From Bacteroidaceae bacterium (GTDB taxonomy: Bacteria > Bacteroidota > Bacteroidia > Bacteroidales > Bacteroidaceae): a stretch of DNA of 64,000 bases. Below, piece after piece: positions 16,574 through 25,832 of this stretch (the stretch's first letter is position 1; the number at the start of each line of letters is the position of its first letter). The stretch covers positions 1-64,000 of the forward strand of contig JAFUYT010000011.1 in assembly GCA_017470425.1 (NCBI GenBank). The letters are read 5' to 3'. A program made the position numbers and the translations under genes. The notes beneath the pieces are model-generated. The model worked only from the letters and a program-made list of their open reading frames with translations. It made no database searches and was not told where the DNA came from.

Positions 16574-17890
16574 ATGAAAGAGTATTTTCCTTTTACAGGT
16601 AAGGTCCCCTTTGAAGGGGCAGAGAGCAAGAACGTGATGGCTTTCCACTACTACGAGCCCGAGCGCGTGGTGGCAGGGAAGAAGATGAAAGACTGGCTGC
16701 GCTTCGCTATGGCGTGGTGGCACACCCTCGGTCAGGCCAGCGCAGACCCCTTCGGCGGCCAGACCCGCAGCTATGAGTGGGACAAGGCTGCTGATCCCAT
16801 CCAGCGTGCCAAGGACAAGATGGATGCCGGCTTCGAGTTCATGGACAAGCTGGGCATCGGTTTCTTCTGCTTTCATGATGTCGATCTCGTCGAAGAGGGT
16901 GCAGACATTGCCGAGTACGAGGCACGCATGAAGGCCATCACCGACTACGCCTTGGAGAAGATGCAGCAGTACCCCCACATCAAGCTCCTCTGGGGTACGG
17001 CCAACGTCTTCGGCCACAAGCGCTACATGAACGGCGCAGCGACCAATCCGGACTTCGACGTCGTGGCGCGCGCCAGCGTACAGATCAAGAATGCCATCGA
17101 TGCCACCATCAAGCTGGGCGGTCAGAACTACGTCTTCTGGGGCGGCCGCGAGGGCTACATGAGCCTCCTCAACACCGACCAGAAGCGCGAGAAGGAACAC
17201 CTGGCACAGATGCTCACCGCCGCCCGTGACTACGCCCGCGCCAAAGGCTTCAAGGGCACGTTCCTCGTAGAGCCCAAGCCCATGGAGCCGACCAAGCACC
17301 AGTACGACGTCGATACGGAGACTGTCATCGGCTTCCTGCGTGCACATGGTCTGGACAAGGACTTCAAGGTGAACATCGAGGTGAACCACGCCACGCTGGC
17401 TGGCCACACCTTTGAGCATGAGCTGGCTTGCGCCGTTGACGCAGGGATGCTGGGCAGCATCGATGCCAACCGTGGCGACGTGCAGAACGGCTGGGACACC
17501 GACCAGTTCCCCATCGACAACTTCGAGCTCACGCAGGCGATGCTGGAGATCATCCGCAACGGCGGCCTCGGCACTGGCGGCACCAACTTCGACGCCAAGA
17601 TCCGTCGCAACTCGACAGACCTCGAGGATCTCTTCATCGCGCACATCAGCGGAATGGATGCCATGGCTCGCGCCCTCCTCAACGCCGCTGCCATCCTGGA
17701 GCAGAGCGAGCTGCCGAAGATGAAGGCAGAGCGCTACGCCAGCTTCGACAAGGGCATCGGCAAGGACTTCGAGTACGGCAAGCTCACGCTCGAACAGCTC
17801 TACGAGTACGGCAAGAAGGTCGAAGAGCCCAAACAGACGTCCGGCAAGCAGGAGAAGTACGAGGCCATCGTAGCCCTCTACACCAAGTAA
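16574..17890 (+). CDS. xylA: xylose isomerase
   Basis: Metal-dependent isomerisation of D-xylose to D-xylulose. It has 438 residues, the longer class II type. Motifs include FCFHDVDLVEE with the catalytic His, LLWGTANVFGHKRYMNGAAT, the metal-binding VEPKPMEPTKHQYD, and EVNHATLAGHTFEHEL. It is the second gene of a xylB-xylA operon and ends before a bidirectional hairpin. Confidence 0.97.
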   Translation: MKEYFPFTGKVPFEGAESKNVMAFHYYEPERVVAGKKMKDWLRFAMAWWHTLGQASADPFGGQTRSYEWDKAADPIQRAKDKMDAGFEFMDKLGIGFFCFHDVDLVEEGADIAEYEARMKAITDYALEKMQQYPHIKLLWGTANVFGHKRYMNGAATNPDFDVVARASVQIKNAIDATIKLGGQNYVFWGGREGYMSLLNTDQKREKEHLAQMLTAARDYARAKGFKGTFLVEPKPMEPTKHQYDVDTETVIGFLRAHGLDKDFKVNIEVNHATLAGHTFEHELACAVDAGMLGSIDANRGDVQNGWDTDQFPIDNFELTQAMLEIIRNGGLGTGGTNFDAKIRRNSTDLEDLFIAHISGMDAMARALLNAAAILEQSELPKMKAERYASFDKGIGKDFEYGKLTLEQLYEYGKKVEEPKQTSGKQEKYEAIVALYTK

Positions 17891-17910
17891 ACACCACGCA
17901 CCTGTCATTA

Positions 17911-17944
17911 CGCACAAAGCCCGCCATTTGGCGGGCTTTGTGCG
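17911..17944. terminator. bidirectional hairpin between xylA and xth
   Basis: Perfect 15-bp stem (17911-17925 with 17930-17944) with loop ATTT. It abuts the xth stop codon. There are no T runs, so termination strength is uncertain, but it serves both convergent genes. Confidence 0.75.
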
Positions 17945-18706
17945 TTATAACAGGTCTTCTACATCGACCTCTACGGGGCAGTGGTCGCTGCCGAGGATGT
18001 CGGTGTGGATGCGGGCGTCGGTGACTCGTGGGAACAGGCGGTTCGACACCAGCCAGTAGTCGATGCGCCACCCCGCGTTCTTCTGGCGTGCCTGGAAACG
18101 GTAGCTCCACCAGGAATAGACGTCGCGCACCTCGGGGTTCCGTGCCCGCCACGTGTCGGTGAAGCCTGCCCCTAAGAGCACGGAGAACTTGGCGCGCTCT
18201 TCGTCGGTGAAGCCGGCGTTCATGCGGTTCGACTTGGGATTCTTCAGGTCGATCTCCTCATGCGCCACGTTCATGTCGCCGCAGACGAGTACCGGCTTCC
18301 GCTCGTCCAGCGCCATGAGATGGGCGCGGAAAGCGTCGTCCCATGTCATGCGGTAGTCCAGGCGCCGGAGGCCGTCTTGAGAGTTGGGCGTATAGACGGT
18401 GACGACATAGAAGGCGGGGTACTCCAGCGTGATGACACGGCCCTCATGGTCGTGCTCCTCGATGCCGAGCCCGTAGGTCACGCTCTGTGGTGTGTGCCGC
18501 GTGAAGATAGCCGTGCCGGAGTAGCCCTTCTTCTCGGCATAGTTCCAATAGCTCTCATAGCCCTCGAAGGCGATGTCGAGCTGTCCCTCCTGCATCTTCG
18601 TCTCCTGCAGGCAGAAGAAGTCGGCATCCAGAGCGGCAAACGCTTCCCGGAAGCCCTTGCCGTCGCAGGCGCGGAGCCCGTTGACGTTCCATGAAATGAA
18701 TTTCAT
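17945..18706 (-). CDS. xth: exodeoxyribonuclease III / AP endonuclease
   Basis: Base-excision repair AP endonuclease of the exonuclease-endonuclease-phosphatase fold, 253 residues. Motifs in order: WNVNGLRA, FFCLQETKMQ, GDMNVAHEEIDLKNPK, and the C-terminal GSDHCPVEV with the catalytic Asp-His pair. It is convergent with xylA and lies downstream of nrdG. Confidence 0.95.
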   Translation of the reverse strand: MKFISWNVNGLRACDGKGFREAFAALDADFFCLQETKMQEGQLDIAFEGYESYWNYAEKKGYSGTAIFTRHTPQSVTYGLGIEEHDHEGRVITLEYPAFYVVTVYTPNSQDGLRRLDYRMTWDDAFRAHLMALDERKPVLVCGDMNVAHEEIDLKNPKSNRMNAGFTDEERAKFSVLLGAGFTDTWRARNPEVRDVYSWWSYRFQARQKNAGWRIDYWLVSNRLFPRVTDARIHTDILGSDHCPVEVDVEDLL

Positions 18707-18746
18707 CGTAGTGGTGGTTGGTGTGATGCGCGGCAGCCGTCGGCCG

Positions 18747-19223
18747 TCAGGCCGTGGCCGTTCGCCAGAAGCGACGGGTGATGTCCTCGAAGGAGCCGTC
18801 GGAGGCCTGGCGATAGAGGCGCTGGTTGGTGGTCGGCTGGTTGAGCGGTCCCAGATGGCGGATGAAGGGACCTACCTTGATATAATCGAAGTCGGTCTTG
18901 CAGATGGTGGAGGGGATGCGCAGGCGGCCGCTGTACCATGCGACATGGTACTGAGGATGGTTCGCGTGGATGTACTGCGCCAGCAGGTTGACGCTCGCCG
19001 GGTCGTTGTCGCCGCCCATCATGGCGATGCAAGTGATGTCGTTGCCGTACTTCCGGACGAAGGCATCGATGGAATCGGTGTCCAGCGGCAGGCCGATGTC
19101 CTCCCAGAGGTAATGGCTATGACATCCCGGGCAGCGGCAGGGGCAGCCCGAGATGTTGATAGCCAGTGTCACCTCGTCGGGGATCTCCTGAAAGACGACT
19201 CCTGTGTTGACGTACTTCAGCAT
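18747..19223 (-). CDS. nrdG: anaerobic ribonucleotide reductase activating protein (radical SAM)
   Basis: Generates the glycyl radical on NrdD. It has 158 residues. The NrdG-type cluster motif CxxxCxxC is in SGCPCRCPGCHSHYLW, and MMGGDND follows. It lies 7 nt downstream of nrdD on the same strand, so both form an operon. Confidence 0.95.
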   Translation of the reverse strand: MLKYVNTGVVFQEIPDEVTLAINISGCPCRCPGCHSHYLWEDIGLPLDTDSIDAFVRKYGNDITCIAMMGGDNDPASVNLLAQYIHANHPQYHVAWYSGRLRIPSTICKTDFDYIKVGPFIRHLGPLNQPTTNQRLYRQASDGSFEDITRRFWRTATA

Positions 19224-19230
19224 ATCCCTG

Positions 19231-21324
19231 TCACGCCGTTGCGTAGTAGCGTCGTGCGGCTTCTTCCTGACGCGGCTGTGAGAAGTTGCTGACGCGCTTG
19301 AGGTAGCCGATGATGCGGGTCATGTAATCGATGTTCTTCGAGTGGCAGTGGGGGCACTCCTTCAGGTAGCGCTTGTCGATGTGGCCGCAGTCGTTGCAGA
19401 CGGTGTTGGGGATGTTGAACGTGAAGTAGTTGCAACCTTCCTTGGCCGCCACCTTCAGGAGCTGCAGGTACTGCTGCTTCGACAGGTGCTCCTCCAGGTT
19501 CATGTGGAGGGCGGAGCCGCCGGTGAGATGCTCGATATAGGGCGCGCCATGCAGCTTGAACTTGTCGATGATGGTGAGGGAGTCGTCCTCGACGACATAG
19601 AAGTAGGAATTGTAGCAGTCGCGCGGCACGAAGTAGCCGTCCTCGCGGTCCCACTTGGCGTGCTTCACGCCGACGTTCTCGGCGGGAATCATCTCGCAGT
19701 TGAACATCACCTCCTTGGTGCGGTACTGCTTGTTGTACTTTTCGATGAGGCCGAGGATGCCCTGCACGAAGTGCATATAATCGTCATTGGGCGTGATCTT
19801 CAGACCCATGAACTCGGCGGCCTCCACGAGGCCGTTGATGCCGATGGTCAGGTACTGGCGGCTGATGTTGATGTAGCCGGCGTCGAAGAGCGGCAGCATA
19901 CCGTGGGCCTGCAGGTCCTTGAGGTTCTCGTTGTAGGCCAGCTGCACCTTGTGGCAGAGGTCGATGACTTCGGAGAGGTACTCCAGATAGTCCTTCTTGT
20001 GGTTCACGGCGTACTGGATGCAGCGGTTCAGGTTGATGGTGAGCACGCTCTTGGAGCCTGTCGAAACGCCGCCGGCACCCAGTGTGTAGCTGAAGCCGTT
20101 GTCGGTGATCTCGTTACGCAGGCGGCAGCAGCTGGAGAGCGAGTCGGCGTTGTCGCTCATGTAGGTGAAGAAGGAATGGCCCTCGGCGTACATCTCGGCC
20201 GTGAACTCGCCCCATTCGGCATCCTTCGGCTCGCCGTTCTCATCCACGAGCAGCGCCATCGTCTCCACGGGGAAGGTCAGCAGCGTCTTGGTGCGCTCCT
20301 GGTTGAACCACTTCATGAAGCGCTTCTGCAGCCAGGAGAGGCCGTCCCAGTCGGGCTTGGAGCCGTCGGGGAAGTAGAAGTCGCCGAAGATGCTCTCGAA
20401 GTAGTAGCGGTCGTAGTAGGCCACGTTCCAGAACACGGCCTGGTAGTTGCGGGCGCCTGTGGGCTGGTTCAGAGAATAGACGATCTGCTCGAAGTAGTCG
20501 GTGATGACCTTGTCGATGGTGCGCTTCTTCAGGCTGAGGTCGGCTTGCTCGTCGGCGCGCTTCCAGTAGTCCTTGCCGTACTCATTACCGATAAAGTAGT
20601 TCATGTACATCAGGAACTCCGGTGTCGCACATGCACCGGCCAGCATGGAGCTGACCATGAAGACCATGTTGATGAAGCCTCCGGCAAATGACTTCAGGTT
20701 CGTGGGAGCCGTGGAGTTGCCGCCGATGCTGGTGGTGCCGCCGATCAGCCAGGGGTACATGGTGATGGAGGCACAGTAGTTGGCCAGCGAAGTCTCGTCG
20801 TTCTTATATATAAAGTGGTGTGTCAGCTTGTCGATGTACTCATCGGCCAGCTCCTTGCCATACATCTTCTTGATGCGTTCGGTGAGCAGACGGCGGTTCA
20901 GGCGGATGAAGTTCGACTTGGGCAATTCGCCGATCAATGTTGCAATGTTTTTATGCTCCACGTTGGCGTTGGCGTCAAACTTTGAGGCAGTTGCGGCGTT
21001 GGCCGATTCCATATAATCGGAAAGGAACTGCAGCTTTGCCAGCGTCTCGCGGTCCTCGCTGTGCTCCTGGCGATAGAGGATAAATGACTTAGCCACCTTG
21101 TAGTGACCTTCGAGCATGAGCGCCTCCTCGACCTGGTTCTGAATCTCCTCGACGGTGATGTCGTCGTGGATATTCAAGCGACTGATAATCTTTGAGATAG
21201 TAGATAAGTCGGAGGGCTCGCCGACGCTCTCGAATGCCTTCACGATGGCATTCATGATCTTGTCCAGGGAGAAGCTGTCCTTGGAGCCATCACGCTTGGT
21301 AATGGTGAAGTTTTTGATTTCCAT
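19231..21324 (-). CDS. nrdD: anaerobic ribonucleoside-triphosphate reductase
   Basis: Class III ribonucleotide reductase, the oxygen-sensitive source of dNTPs. It has 697 residues. An N-terminal ATP-cone is followed by the ten-stranded barrel. The C-terminal zinc site is CNDCGHIDKRYLKECPHCHS, and RIIGYLKRVSNFSQ carries the expected radical Gly. Expected for an anaerobe; paired with nrdG. Confidence 0.96.
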   Translation of the reverse strand: MEIKNFTITKRDGSKDSFSLDKIMNAIVKAFESVGEPSDLSTISKIISRLNIHDDITVEEIQNQVEEALMLEGHYKVAKSFILYRQEHSEDRETLAKLQFLSDYMESANAATASKFDANANVEHKNIATLIGELPKSNFIRLNRRLLTERIKKMYGKELADEYIDKLTHHFIYKNDETSLANYCASITMYPWLIGGTTSIGGNSTAPTNLKSFAGGFINMVFMVSSMLAGACATPEFLMYMNYFIGNEYGKDYWKRADEQADLSLKKRTIDKVITDYFEQIVYSLNQPTGARNYQAVFWNVAYYDRYYFESIFGDFYFPDGSKPDWDGLSWLQKRFMKWFNQERTKTLLTFPVETMALLVDENGEPKDAEWGEFTAEMYAEGHSFFTYMSDNADSLSSCCRLRNEITDNGFSYTLGAGGVSTGSKSVLTINLNRCIQYAVNHKKDYLEYLSEVIDLCHKVQLAYNENLKDLQAHGMLPLFDAGYINISRQYLTIGINGLVEAAEFMGLKITPNDDYMHFVQGILGLIEKYNKQYRTKEVMFNCEMIPAENVGVKHAKWDREDGYFVPRDCYNSYFYVVEDDSLTIIDKFKLHGAPYIEHLTGGSALHMNLEEHLSKQQYLQLLKVAAKEGCNYFTFNIPNTVCNDCGHIDKRYLKECPHCHSKNIDYMTRIIGYLKRVSNFSQPRQEEAARRYYATA

Positions 21325-21445
21325 TTGGTGTGTATGTTTTCCTTTTTAGTGAATCGCCTGTAAGTGAGGAAAGTTCTCCGTTTTGGACAACTTTTTCTTT
21401 TGCCGTCTCAAAAAAGTTTTCCGTTTTGGAGCAAATTTCCGAGCG

Positions 21446-21453
21446 CAAAGGTA
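21446..21453 (-). promoter_or_regulatory. -7 box for nrdD-nrdG
   Basis: The minus strand reads TACCTTTG, about 120 nt upstream of the nrdD ATG, implying a leader of more than 100 nt. Confidence 0.55.
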
Positions 21454-21563
21454 TATCTTTTTTTTATTCTAAGCATCATCTTTGCGCTACTTTTTGCGTT
21501 TCTCGTGCAATATTTTTTTGCTTCACGACACGGGCTGTGGGGTTGTGCGACGGGTCGTGCGGA

Positions 21564-21585
21564 CGAGTTCCACGCGTGGAACTCG
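21564..21585. repeat. 22-nt perfect palindrome
   Basis: CGAGTTCCACG and its reverse complement CGTGGAACTCG are joined without spacer. It lies upstream of nrdD, just before the 22-nt repeat array. Confidence 0.85.
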
Positions 21586-21608
21586 ACGGAAGTTCCCGAA
21601 CCTCAGTG

Positions 21609-21784
21609 CTTAACCTCGCGTGCTTGTCGGCTTAAGCTCGCGTGCTTATCGGTTTAACCTCGCGTGCTTATTGGGGTAAGGACGCGTCCTTATTGGGGTA
21701 GGGTCGCTTGCTTGTGGGCTGAAACATGCCAGCTGATGAGCTGAAGCACGGCGGTTAGTGAGCTGAAACACGCGATTTCTCTCA
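21609..21784. repeat. degenerate 22-nt tandem array, 8 units
   Basis: Eight consecutive blocks of exactly 22 nt start at 21609, 21631, 21653, 21675, 21697, 21719, 21741 and 21763. The first three resemble CTTAACCTCGCGTGCTTATCGG-like units; units 4-5 and then 6-8 drift progressively (units 6-8 start CTGAARCAYG or similar). No spacers are present. The array fills most of the 558-bp gap between folE (ends 21883) and nrdD; no gene is visible there. Confidence 0.75.
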
Positions 21785-21882
21785 CCCTCTCACGCGTTCT
21801 CTCACCATAACCGTATGATTGTCAAGGCGTATGAGAGAGTGAGGGAAATTTCGGGCAAACTTTCTTTTGTGTGGGAGGTATT

Positions 21883-22470
21883 TCAGTCGCGATACAACTG
21901 GGCGAGAAATTCCTGACGGGTCTCGGCGTGTTCGAAGGCGCCGATATGGTGCATGGTCGTGGTGTAGGCGTTCTGCTTGGCGACGCCTCTCATCTGCATA
22001 CAAAGGTGGCGTGCCTCCACAACGACCATCACGCCCATGGGATTCAGGGCTTCCTGGATGCAATGGGCTATTTCCTGTGTCATGCGCTCCTGCACTTGCA
22101 GGCGGTGGCTGAAAGTGTCAACGATGCGGGCGAGCTTGGACAGACCCGTGATCTCGCCATTGGGGATGTAGGCGATGTGAACCTTGCCGAAGAAAGGAAG
22201 CAGGTGGTGCTCGCAGAGGGAGTAGAATTCAATGTCGCGGACGACCACCATGTTGTGGTAGCTCTCCTTGAACAGGGCAGAACGCAGGATGGCAATGGGA
22301 TCCTCGTCGTAGCCGCGGGTGAGCTCCTGCCATGCCCGCGCCACGCGTACCGGTGTCTTCACCAGTCCTTCACGTGCCGGGTCCTCGCCCAACAGGCGCA
22401 GGATGTCGGCATAGTGTGTTGCCAGGGCTTCCTGTTGCTCTTGTCGTGGTGTGGCGGATGCTTCTTTCAT
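21883..22470 (-). CDS. folE: GTP cyclohydrolase I
   Basis: Converts GTP to dihydroneopterin triphosphate, the first folate step. It has 195 residues. Zinc ligands are in [13 protein letters not shown] and [11 protein letters not shown] chose the ATG at 22470 ([12 protein letters not shown]); the longer frame would read the SPOR gene out of frame. It is 20 nt downstream of the SPOR gene on the same strand. Confidence 0.95.
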   Translation of the reverse strand: MKEASATPRQEQQEALATHYADILRLLGEDPAREGLVKTPVRVARAWQELTRGYDEDPIAILRSALFKESYHNMVVVRDIEFYSLCEHHLLPFFGKVHIAYIPNGEITGLSKLARIVDTFSHRLQVQERMTQEIAHCIQEALNPMGVMVVVEARHLCMQMRGVAKQNAYTTTMHHIGAFEHAETRQEFLAQLYRD

Positions 22471-22490
22471 GGAGGTGGTGCGACGCAGGT

Positions 22491-23108
22491 TTAGTAATAG
22501 ACAAAGATCTTGCTCTTGACGATGCTGGCCTCGCCGAACTTCTGCGTGGCGCGCATCTTGCGGAGCTGCTCCGTGGCTTCCTCGCGGGTCTTGAAATCGC
22601 CGACGCGGCACACCCAACGGGGTGAGATGAAGCCGGTATAGACGGGGAGCTCGCTGAAGTTCGAGCGGACAAGGCCCGCCATGTAGTGCGCCTCGTTCTT
22701 AGACTGGCGATTGTTGCCGCCGGCATAGACCTGAATGCGGTAGCCTACGGCCTGCGTGCGCCGTCCCGTCGTCAGCTGCTCGCTGGCTGCCACGGAGACG
22801 CTATCGGCGCTCGGGTTGGCGGTGGTGAGCGAAGGTCTGTGGCTGGCGGCAGCACTCGTGGAGGTGTTGACCAGGGCGTCGATCTCGGCATCCTGATGAA
22901 GCGTCACCGTGCCCTCGCCCGCCACGCGGCGGGTGAGGTGCTCGGTGAATGTCTGCTGAGCGTAAACGCCAGAGGGAAGGAATAAAGATGAAATGAGAAA
23001 TAAGAAATAAGAAATGATAAATGATAACTGGGCATTGCGGCCTCCCTCGCGGAAGCGCCTCCATCCCGACATCTGGGCGTCTGCCTTCAAGAACTTCTTA
23101 TTTATCAT
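22491..23108 (-). CDS. secreted SPOR-domain protein
   Basis: 205 residues. A C-terminal SPOR domain (about 115-205) starts [20 protein letters not shown] and ends [11 protein letters not shown]; such domains bind denuded septal peptidoglycan. The signal peptide ends SGVYAQQ near residue 51. Its hydrophobic core ([11 protein letters not shown]) is encoded by a heptamer array (22990-23031), and the ATG itself lies in a second array (23098-23146). Met13 is an alternative start. It sits between tpiA and folE on the same strand. Confidence 0.88.
   Translation of the reverse strand: MINKKFLKADAQMSGWRRFREGGRNAQLSFIISYFLFLISSLFLPSGVYAQQTFTEHLTRRVAGEGTVTLHQDAEIDALVNTSTSAAASHRPSLTTANPSADSVSVAASEQLTTGRRTQAVGYRIQVYAGGNNRQSKNEAHYMAGLVRSNFSELPVYTGFISPRWVCRVGDFKTREEATEQLRKMRATQKFGEASIVKSKIFVYY
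22990..23031. repeat. heptamer array inside the SPOR gene signal peptide
   Basis: Six units (GAAATGA, GAAATAA, GAAATAA, GAAATGA, TAAATGA, TAACTGG) on the plus strand. The gene reads the complementary strand, giving [11 protein letters not shown]. Confidence 0.88.
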
Positions 23109-23146
23109 TTATTATCTCTTATTTCTTATTTATCATTTCTTATTTA
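23098..23146. repeat. heptamer array over the SPOR gene start
   Basis: Seven units such as TTATTTA, TCATTTA, TTATCTC and TTATTTC. The CAT at 23106-23108 inside it provides the ATG start of the minus-strand SPOR gene. Confidence 0.88.
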
Positions 23147-23161
23147 AATGGAAGTGTGTGC

Positions 23162-23920
23162 TTATTTCCAAGCGTCGATGATGCCCTTGAAGTCTGCGCA
23201 CTTGAGGGCAGCACCACCGATGAGGCCGCCATCGACGTCGGGCTTCGAGAAGATCTCCTTGGCGTTGCTGGGCTTGCAGCTGCCGCCGTAGAGGATGCTG
23301 ATGTTCTCGGCAGCAGCCTCGCCGAAGCGACCTGCGATGCAGCCGCGGATGAAGGCGTGCATGTCCTCAGCCTGCTCGGCGGTAGCGGTCTTGCCGGTGC
23401 CGATGGCCCACACGGGCTCATAGGCGAGGATGATGTTGGAGAGCTGCTCCTCGGTGAGGTCGAAGAGGCTGTCGGCGAGCTGGGCGCCCACGACCTCGTT
23501 CTGCTTGCCGGCTTCGCGCTCCTCCAGCACTTCGCCGATGCAGAAGATGACCTTCAGGCCATTGGCCAGTGCGAGGTTGACTTTCTCCTTCAGGATTTCT
23601 GCGGTCTCGCCGTAGTAGGCGCGACGCTCGCTGTGGCCGAGGATGACATACTGAGCACCCGTGCTCTTGACCTGAGCGGCGCTGACCTCACCCGTGTAGG
23701 CGCCCTTCTCCTTGTCGGCACAGTTCTCTGCGCCGAGGCCGATGACGGTGCCTTCCACGACGTCGGCCACCTTGGCCAGGTGGATGAACGGCGTGCAGAT
23801 GACAACGTCGCAGTTGGGCTTGTCAGCAGCGAGGGCTGCCTTCAGTTCGTTGGCCAGTGCGAGGCCTTCCTGCAGGTTCAGGTTCATTTTCCAGTTGCCT
23901 GCTACGATTTTCTTTCTCAT
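23162..23920 (-). CDS. tpiA: triosephosphate isomerase
   Basis: Interconverts DHAP and glyceraldehyde 3-phosphate. It has 252 residues. Catalytic residues are visible in [12 protein letters not shown] (Lys), ILGHSERR (His) and [14 protein letters not shown] (Glu and loop 6). It is the likely first gene of a tpiA-SPOR-folE transcript. Confidence 0.97.
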   Translation of the reverse strand: MRKKIVAGNWKMNLNLQEGLALANELKAALAADKPNCDVVICTPFIHLAKVADVVEGTVIGLGAENCADKEKGAYTGEVSAAQVKSTGAQYVILGHSERRAYYGETAEILKEKVNLALANGLKVIFCIGEVLEEREAGKQNEVVGAQLADSLFDLTEEQLSNIILAYEPVWAIGTGKTATAEQAEDMHAFIRGCIAGRFGEAAAENISILYGGSCKPSNAKEIFSKPDVDGGLIGGAALKCADFKGIIDAWK

Positions 23921-23983
23921 AATCTTTATGATGTTTTTTGGTTAAATGGTGCTTTCTGGGCTCTATGTGGAGCTTTGCGGCTG

Positions 23984-23991
23984 CAAAGGTA
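23984..23991 (-). promoter_or_regulatory. -7 box for tpiA
   Basis: The minus strand reads TACCTTTG 64 nt upstream of tpiA. A possible -33 TTTG corresponds to CAAA at 24016-24019. Confidence 0.6.
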
Positions 23992-24051
23992 GTGCTTTTT
24001 TTGCACGTGGTGGTGCAAAGAGTATGAGTTTTTCTTTGCTTTTAGTGATTT

Positions 24052-25242
24052 TTACGAGCTGGAGGCTGTCTGCATGGCTTTCTTGCGGCGCCACCAGCGG
24101 ATGCTGGCATAGGTTCTGTCCATCACGATGAGCAGTCCGAGGGGGAGGAGATACCACAGAAGGAGCAGGAGCAGCATGTGGCGATAGGTCTCGATCCTGG
24201 GGTGTGCCCACGGCGCCGCGTCGAGGGAGGTGGTGAGTTCCTCCTCGCCCGGCAGTAGGTTGTGGCTCCACTTCGCGGTGATGACGCCGTCGTGCAGGAG
24301 GAGAACGCCGGGGTTGCTGCGGGCCATTGTCTTCAGCGCCAGCTCATCCATGAAGGCAAAGGGGTACTCGGCACCCGTGAGATCCTGCCAGCGGTGAATG
24401 GCGCTGTCGCCAGAGGCCGTGAGGCAGAGGAAGCGGTAGCCGTGGCTGTGGGCATAGTCGTAGAGGGCGTTGATGCGTTCCATGTTGCTGTCGTCGGCTT
24501 GCTCCAGATGAGGCGCTGTCAGCAGGAAGGTGTAGGAGGTGTCGGCGAGCACCGTCTCAGCTGTCAAGGGGATGATGCTGTCGCCCTCGTGGGCATAGCC
24601 CTCGAAGTCGAAGTCCAGGATCTCGGGCAGCTGCGCCGGGTCCTCGGGCCACTCCATCGCGGTGGGGATGTGCTGCCCGATGTGGTAGGGGCGGAAGTCG
24701 ATGATGGGTTCGCCGTAGAGGCAGATGCCCGCCAAGAACAGCGCATAGAGGATGTTGAACAGGGAGACCAGCCACTGCGCGCCCTCGGAGACGAGGCGCG
24801 TCAGGCGGTCGCGGCGCAGCCAGAGGTAGGCCAGTAGCAACAGCAGCACCACGTTCTTGCCGAACGTCTGCCAGTTCGTGAGGTGCAGCGCATCGCCGAA
24901 GCAACCGCAGTCCGAGACGGCATCGGTGATGGCCAGCCACAGGGTCAGGGGGGTGTAGAAGGCGGTGAGCGCCAGCATCAGCCCGAGGGTGAGGCGCCGG
25001 CGGATGCTGAAGGACAGGGCGATGCCCAGGCAGAACTCCGTCGTGCCCAGCGCCACGGAGAGCGTTAAGGGGAGGTACTGGAAGGAGAAGGCATCGCTCA
25101 GGTGCAGGGCTACCAGATAGTCATGGATCTTGTAGGCTGTGCCCTGCGGGTCGATGAGCTTGACCAAACCGGAAAAAACAAAGGTGGCGGACACGACCAA
25201 CCGGCAAGTGTTCACCACCATCCATTGTAGCTTGCTGTTCAT
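24052..25242 (-). CDS. DoxX/MauE-like membrane protein with periplasmic thioredoxin-like tail
   Basis: 396 residues. A four-helix DoxX/MauE-type membrane domain comes first (about 8-165; FVFSGLVKLIDPQGTAYKI is typical). It contains the cysteine pair in SDCGCFGDALHLTNWQTFGK. A long extracytoplasmic part then carries a thioredoxin-fold-like pattern, and a last hydrophobic helix precedes a basic tail. A role in thiol redox transfer is inferred. The start at 25242 overlaps the DUF1599 stop (ATGA); the upstream extension is not used. Confidence 0.82.
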   Translation of the reverse strand: MNSKLQWMVVNTCRLVVSATFVFSGLVKLIDPQGTAYKIHDYLVALHLSDAFSFQYLPLTLSVALGTTEFCLGIALSFSIRRRLTLGLMLALTAFYTPLTLWLAITDAVSDCGCFGDALHLTNWQTFGKNVVLLLLLAYLWLRRDRLTRLVSEGAQWLVSLFNILYALFLAGICLYGEPIIDFRPYHIGQHIPTAMEWPEDPAQLPEILDFDFEGYAHEGDSIIPLTAETVLADTSYTFLLTAPHLEQADDSNMERINALYDYAHSHGYRFLCLTASGDSAIHRWQDLTGAEYPFAFMDELALKTMARSNPGVLLLHDGVITAKWSHNLLPGEEELTTSLDAAPWAHPRIETYRHMLLLLLLWYLLPLGLLIVMDRTYASIRWWRRKKAMQTASSS

Positions 25243-25787
25243 TCGTCGAAGGTCAGTTTGATGAGGCCGAAGACGGCGTAGTTCATCATGTCCATGTAGT
25301 TGGCGTCGATGCCTTCGCTGACGAGGGTGGCGCCGCCCAGCTCCTCGATTTGCTTGGTGCGGAAGATCTTCTGCAGAATGATGTCGGTGTAGCTGCTCAC
25401 GCGCATCCCGCGCCATGCCTCGTCGTAGTCATGGTTCTTGCGGAGCATCAGCTGTAGGGACTCCTCGGCCAGGCGGTCGTACTCGGCGATGGCCACCTCG
25501 GCTGTCATGTCGTCGGGTTTCTCTGCGATGCCGTGCTGTAGCTGGATGAGGCCGATGATGGAGTAGTTGACGATGGCGATGAACTCCGGGCGGATGCCTT
25601 CGCCCACCTTCGACTCGCCTTTCATCTCCAGCGAGCGGATGCGGTTGGCTTTGATGTAGAGCTGGTCGGTCAGCGAGGGGATGCGCAGGATACGCCATGC
25701 GGCACCGTAGTCGTGCAGCTTCTTGACGTACATCTCGCGGCACTCCTTCATCACCGCCCGGAACTGCTCCTCTGTTGTCATTGCCAA
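25239..25787 (-). CDS. DUF1599 protein, internally duplicated
   Basis: 182 residues made of two similar halves. KLHDYGAAWRILRIPSLTDQ (about 22-41) aligns with KNHDYDEAWRGMRVSSYTDI (about 116-135), and both halves end with NYxxxGLIxL. The family is predicted to act on modified nucleotides, but no activity is established. Translationally coupled to the DoxX-like gene; this order next to tpiA is common in Bacteroidales. Confidence 0.88.
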   Translation of the reverse strand: MAMTTEEQFRAVMKECREMYVKKLHDYGAAWRILRIPSLTDQLYIKANRIRSLEMKGESKVGEGIRPEFIAIVNYSIIGLIQLQHGIAEKPDDMTAEVAIAEYDRLAEESLQLMLRKNHDYDEAWRGMRVSSYTDIILQKIFRTKQIEELGGATLVSEGIDANYMDMMNYAVFGLIKLTFDE

Positions 25788-25832
25788 TGCTGTGAAAAGT
25801 CTATGCGATGTAGTTCTTCCGTGTCCTCAAGG

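Noticed and set aside
16559..17917. 452-codon minus-strand frame opposite xylA
   Set aside because: xylA is certain from its motifs; the opposite frame has shadow composition.
19342..20691. 449-codon plus-strand frame opposite nrdD
   Set aside because: Val/Leu/His/Gly-rich composition is typical of an antisense shadow; nrdD motifs on the other strand are unambiguous.
21609..21784. Possible CRISPR array
   Set aside because: Units are directly adjacent with no unique spacers, and no cas genes are in the window.
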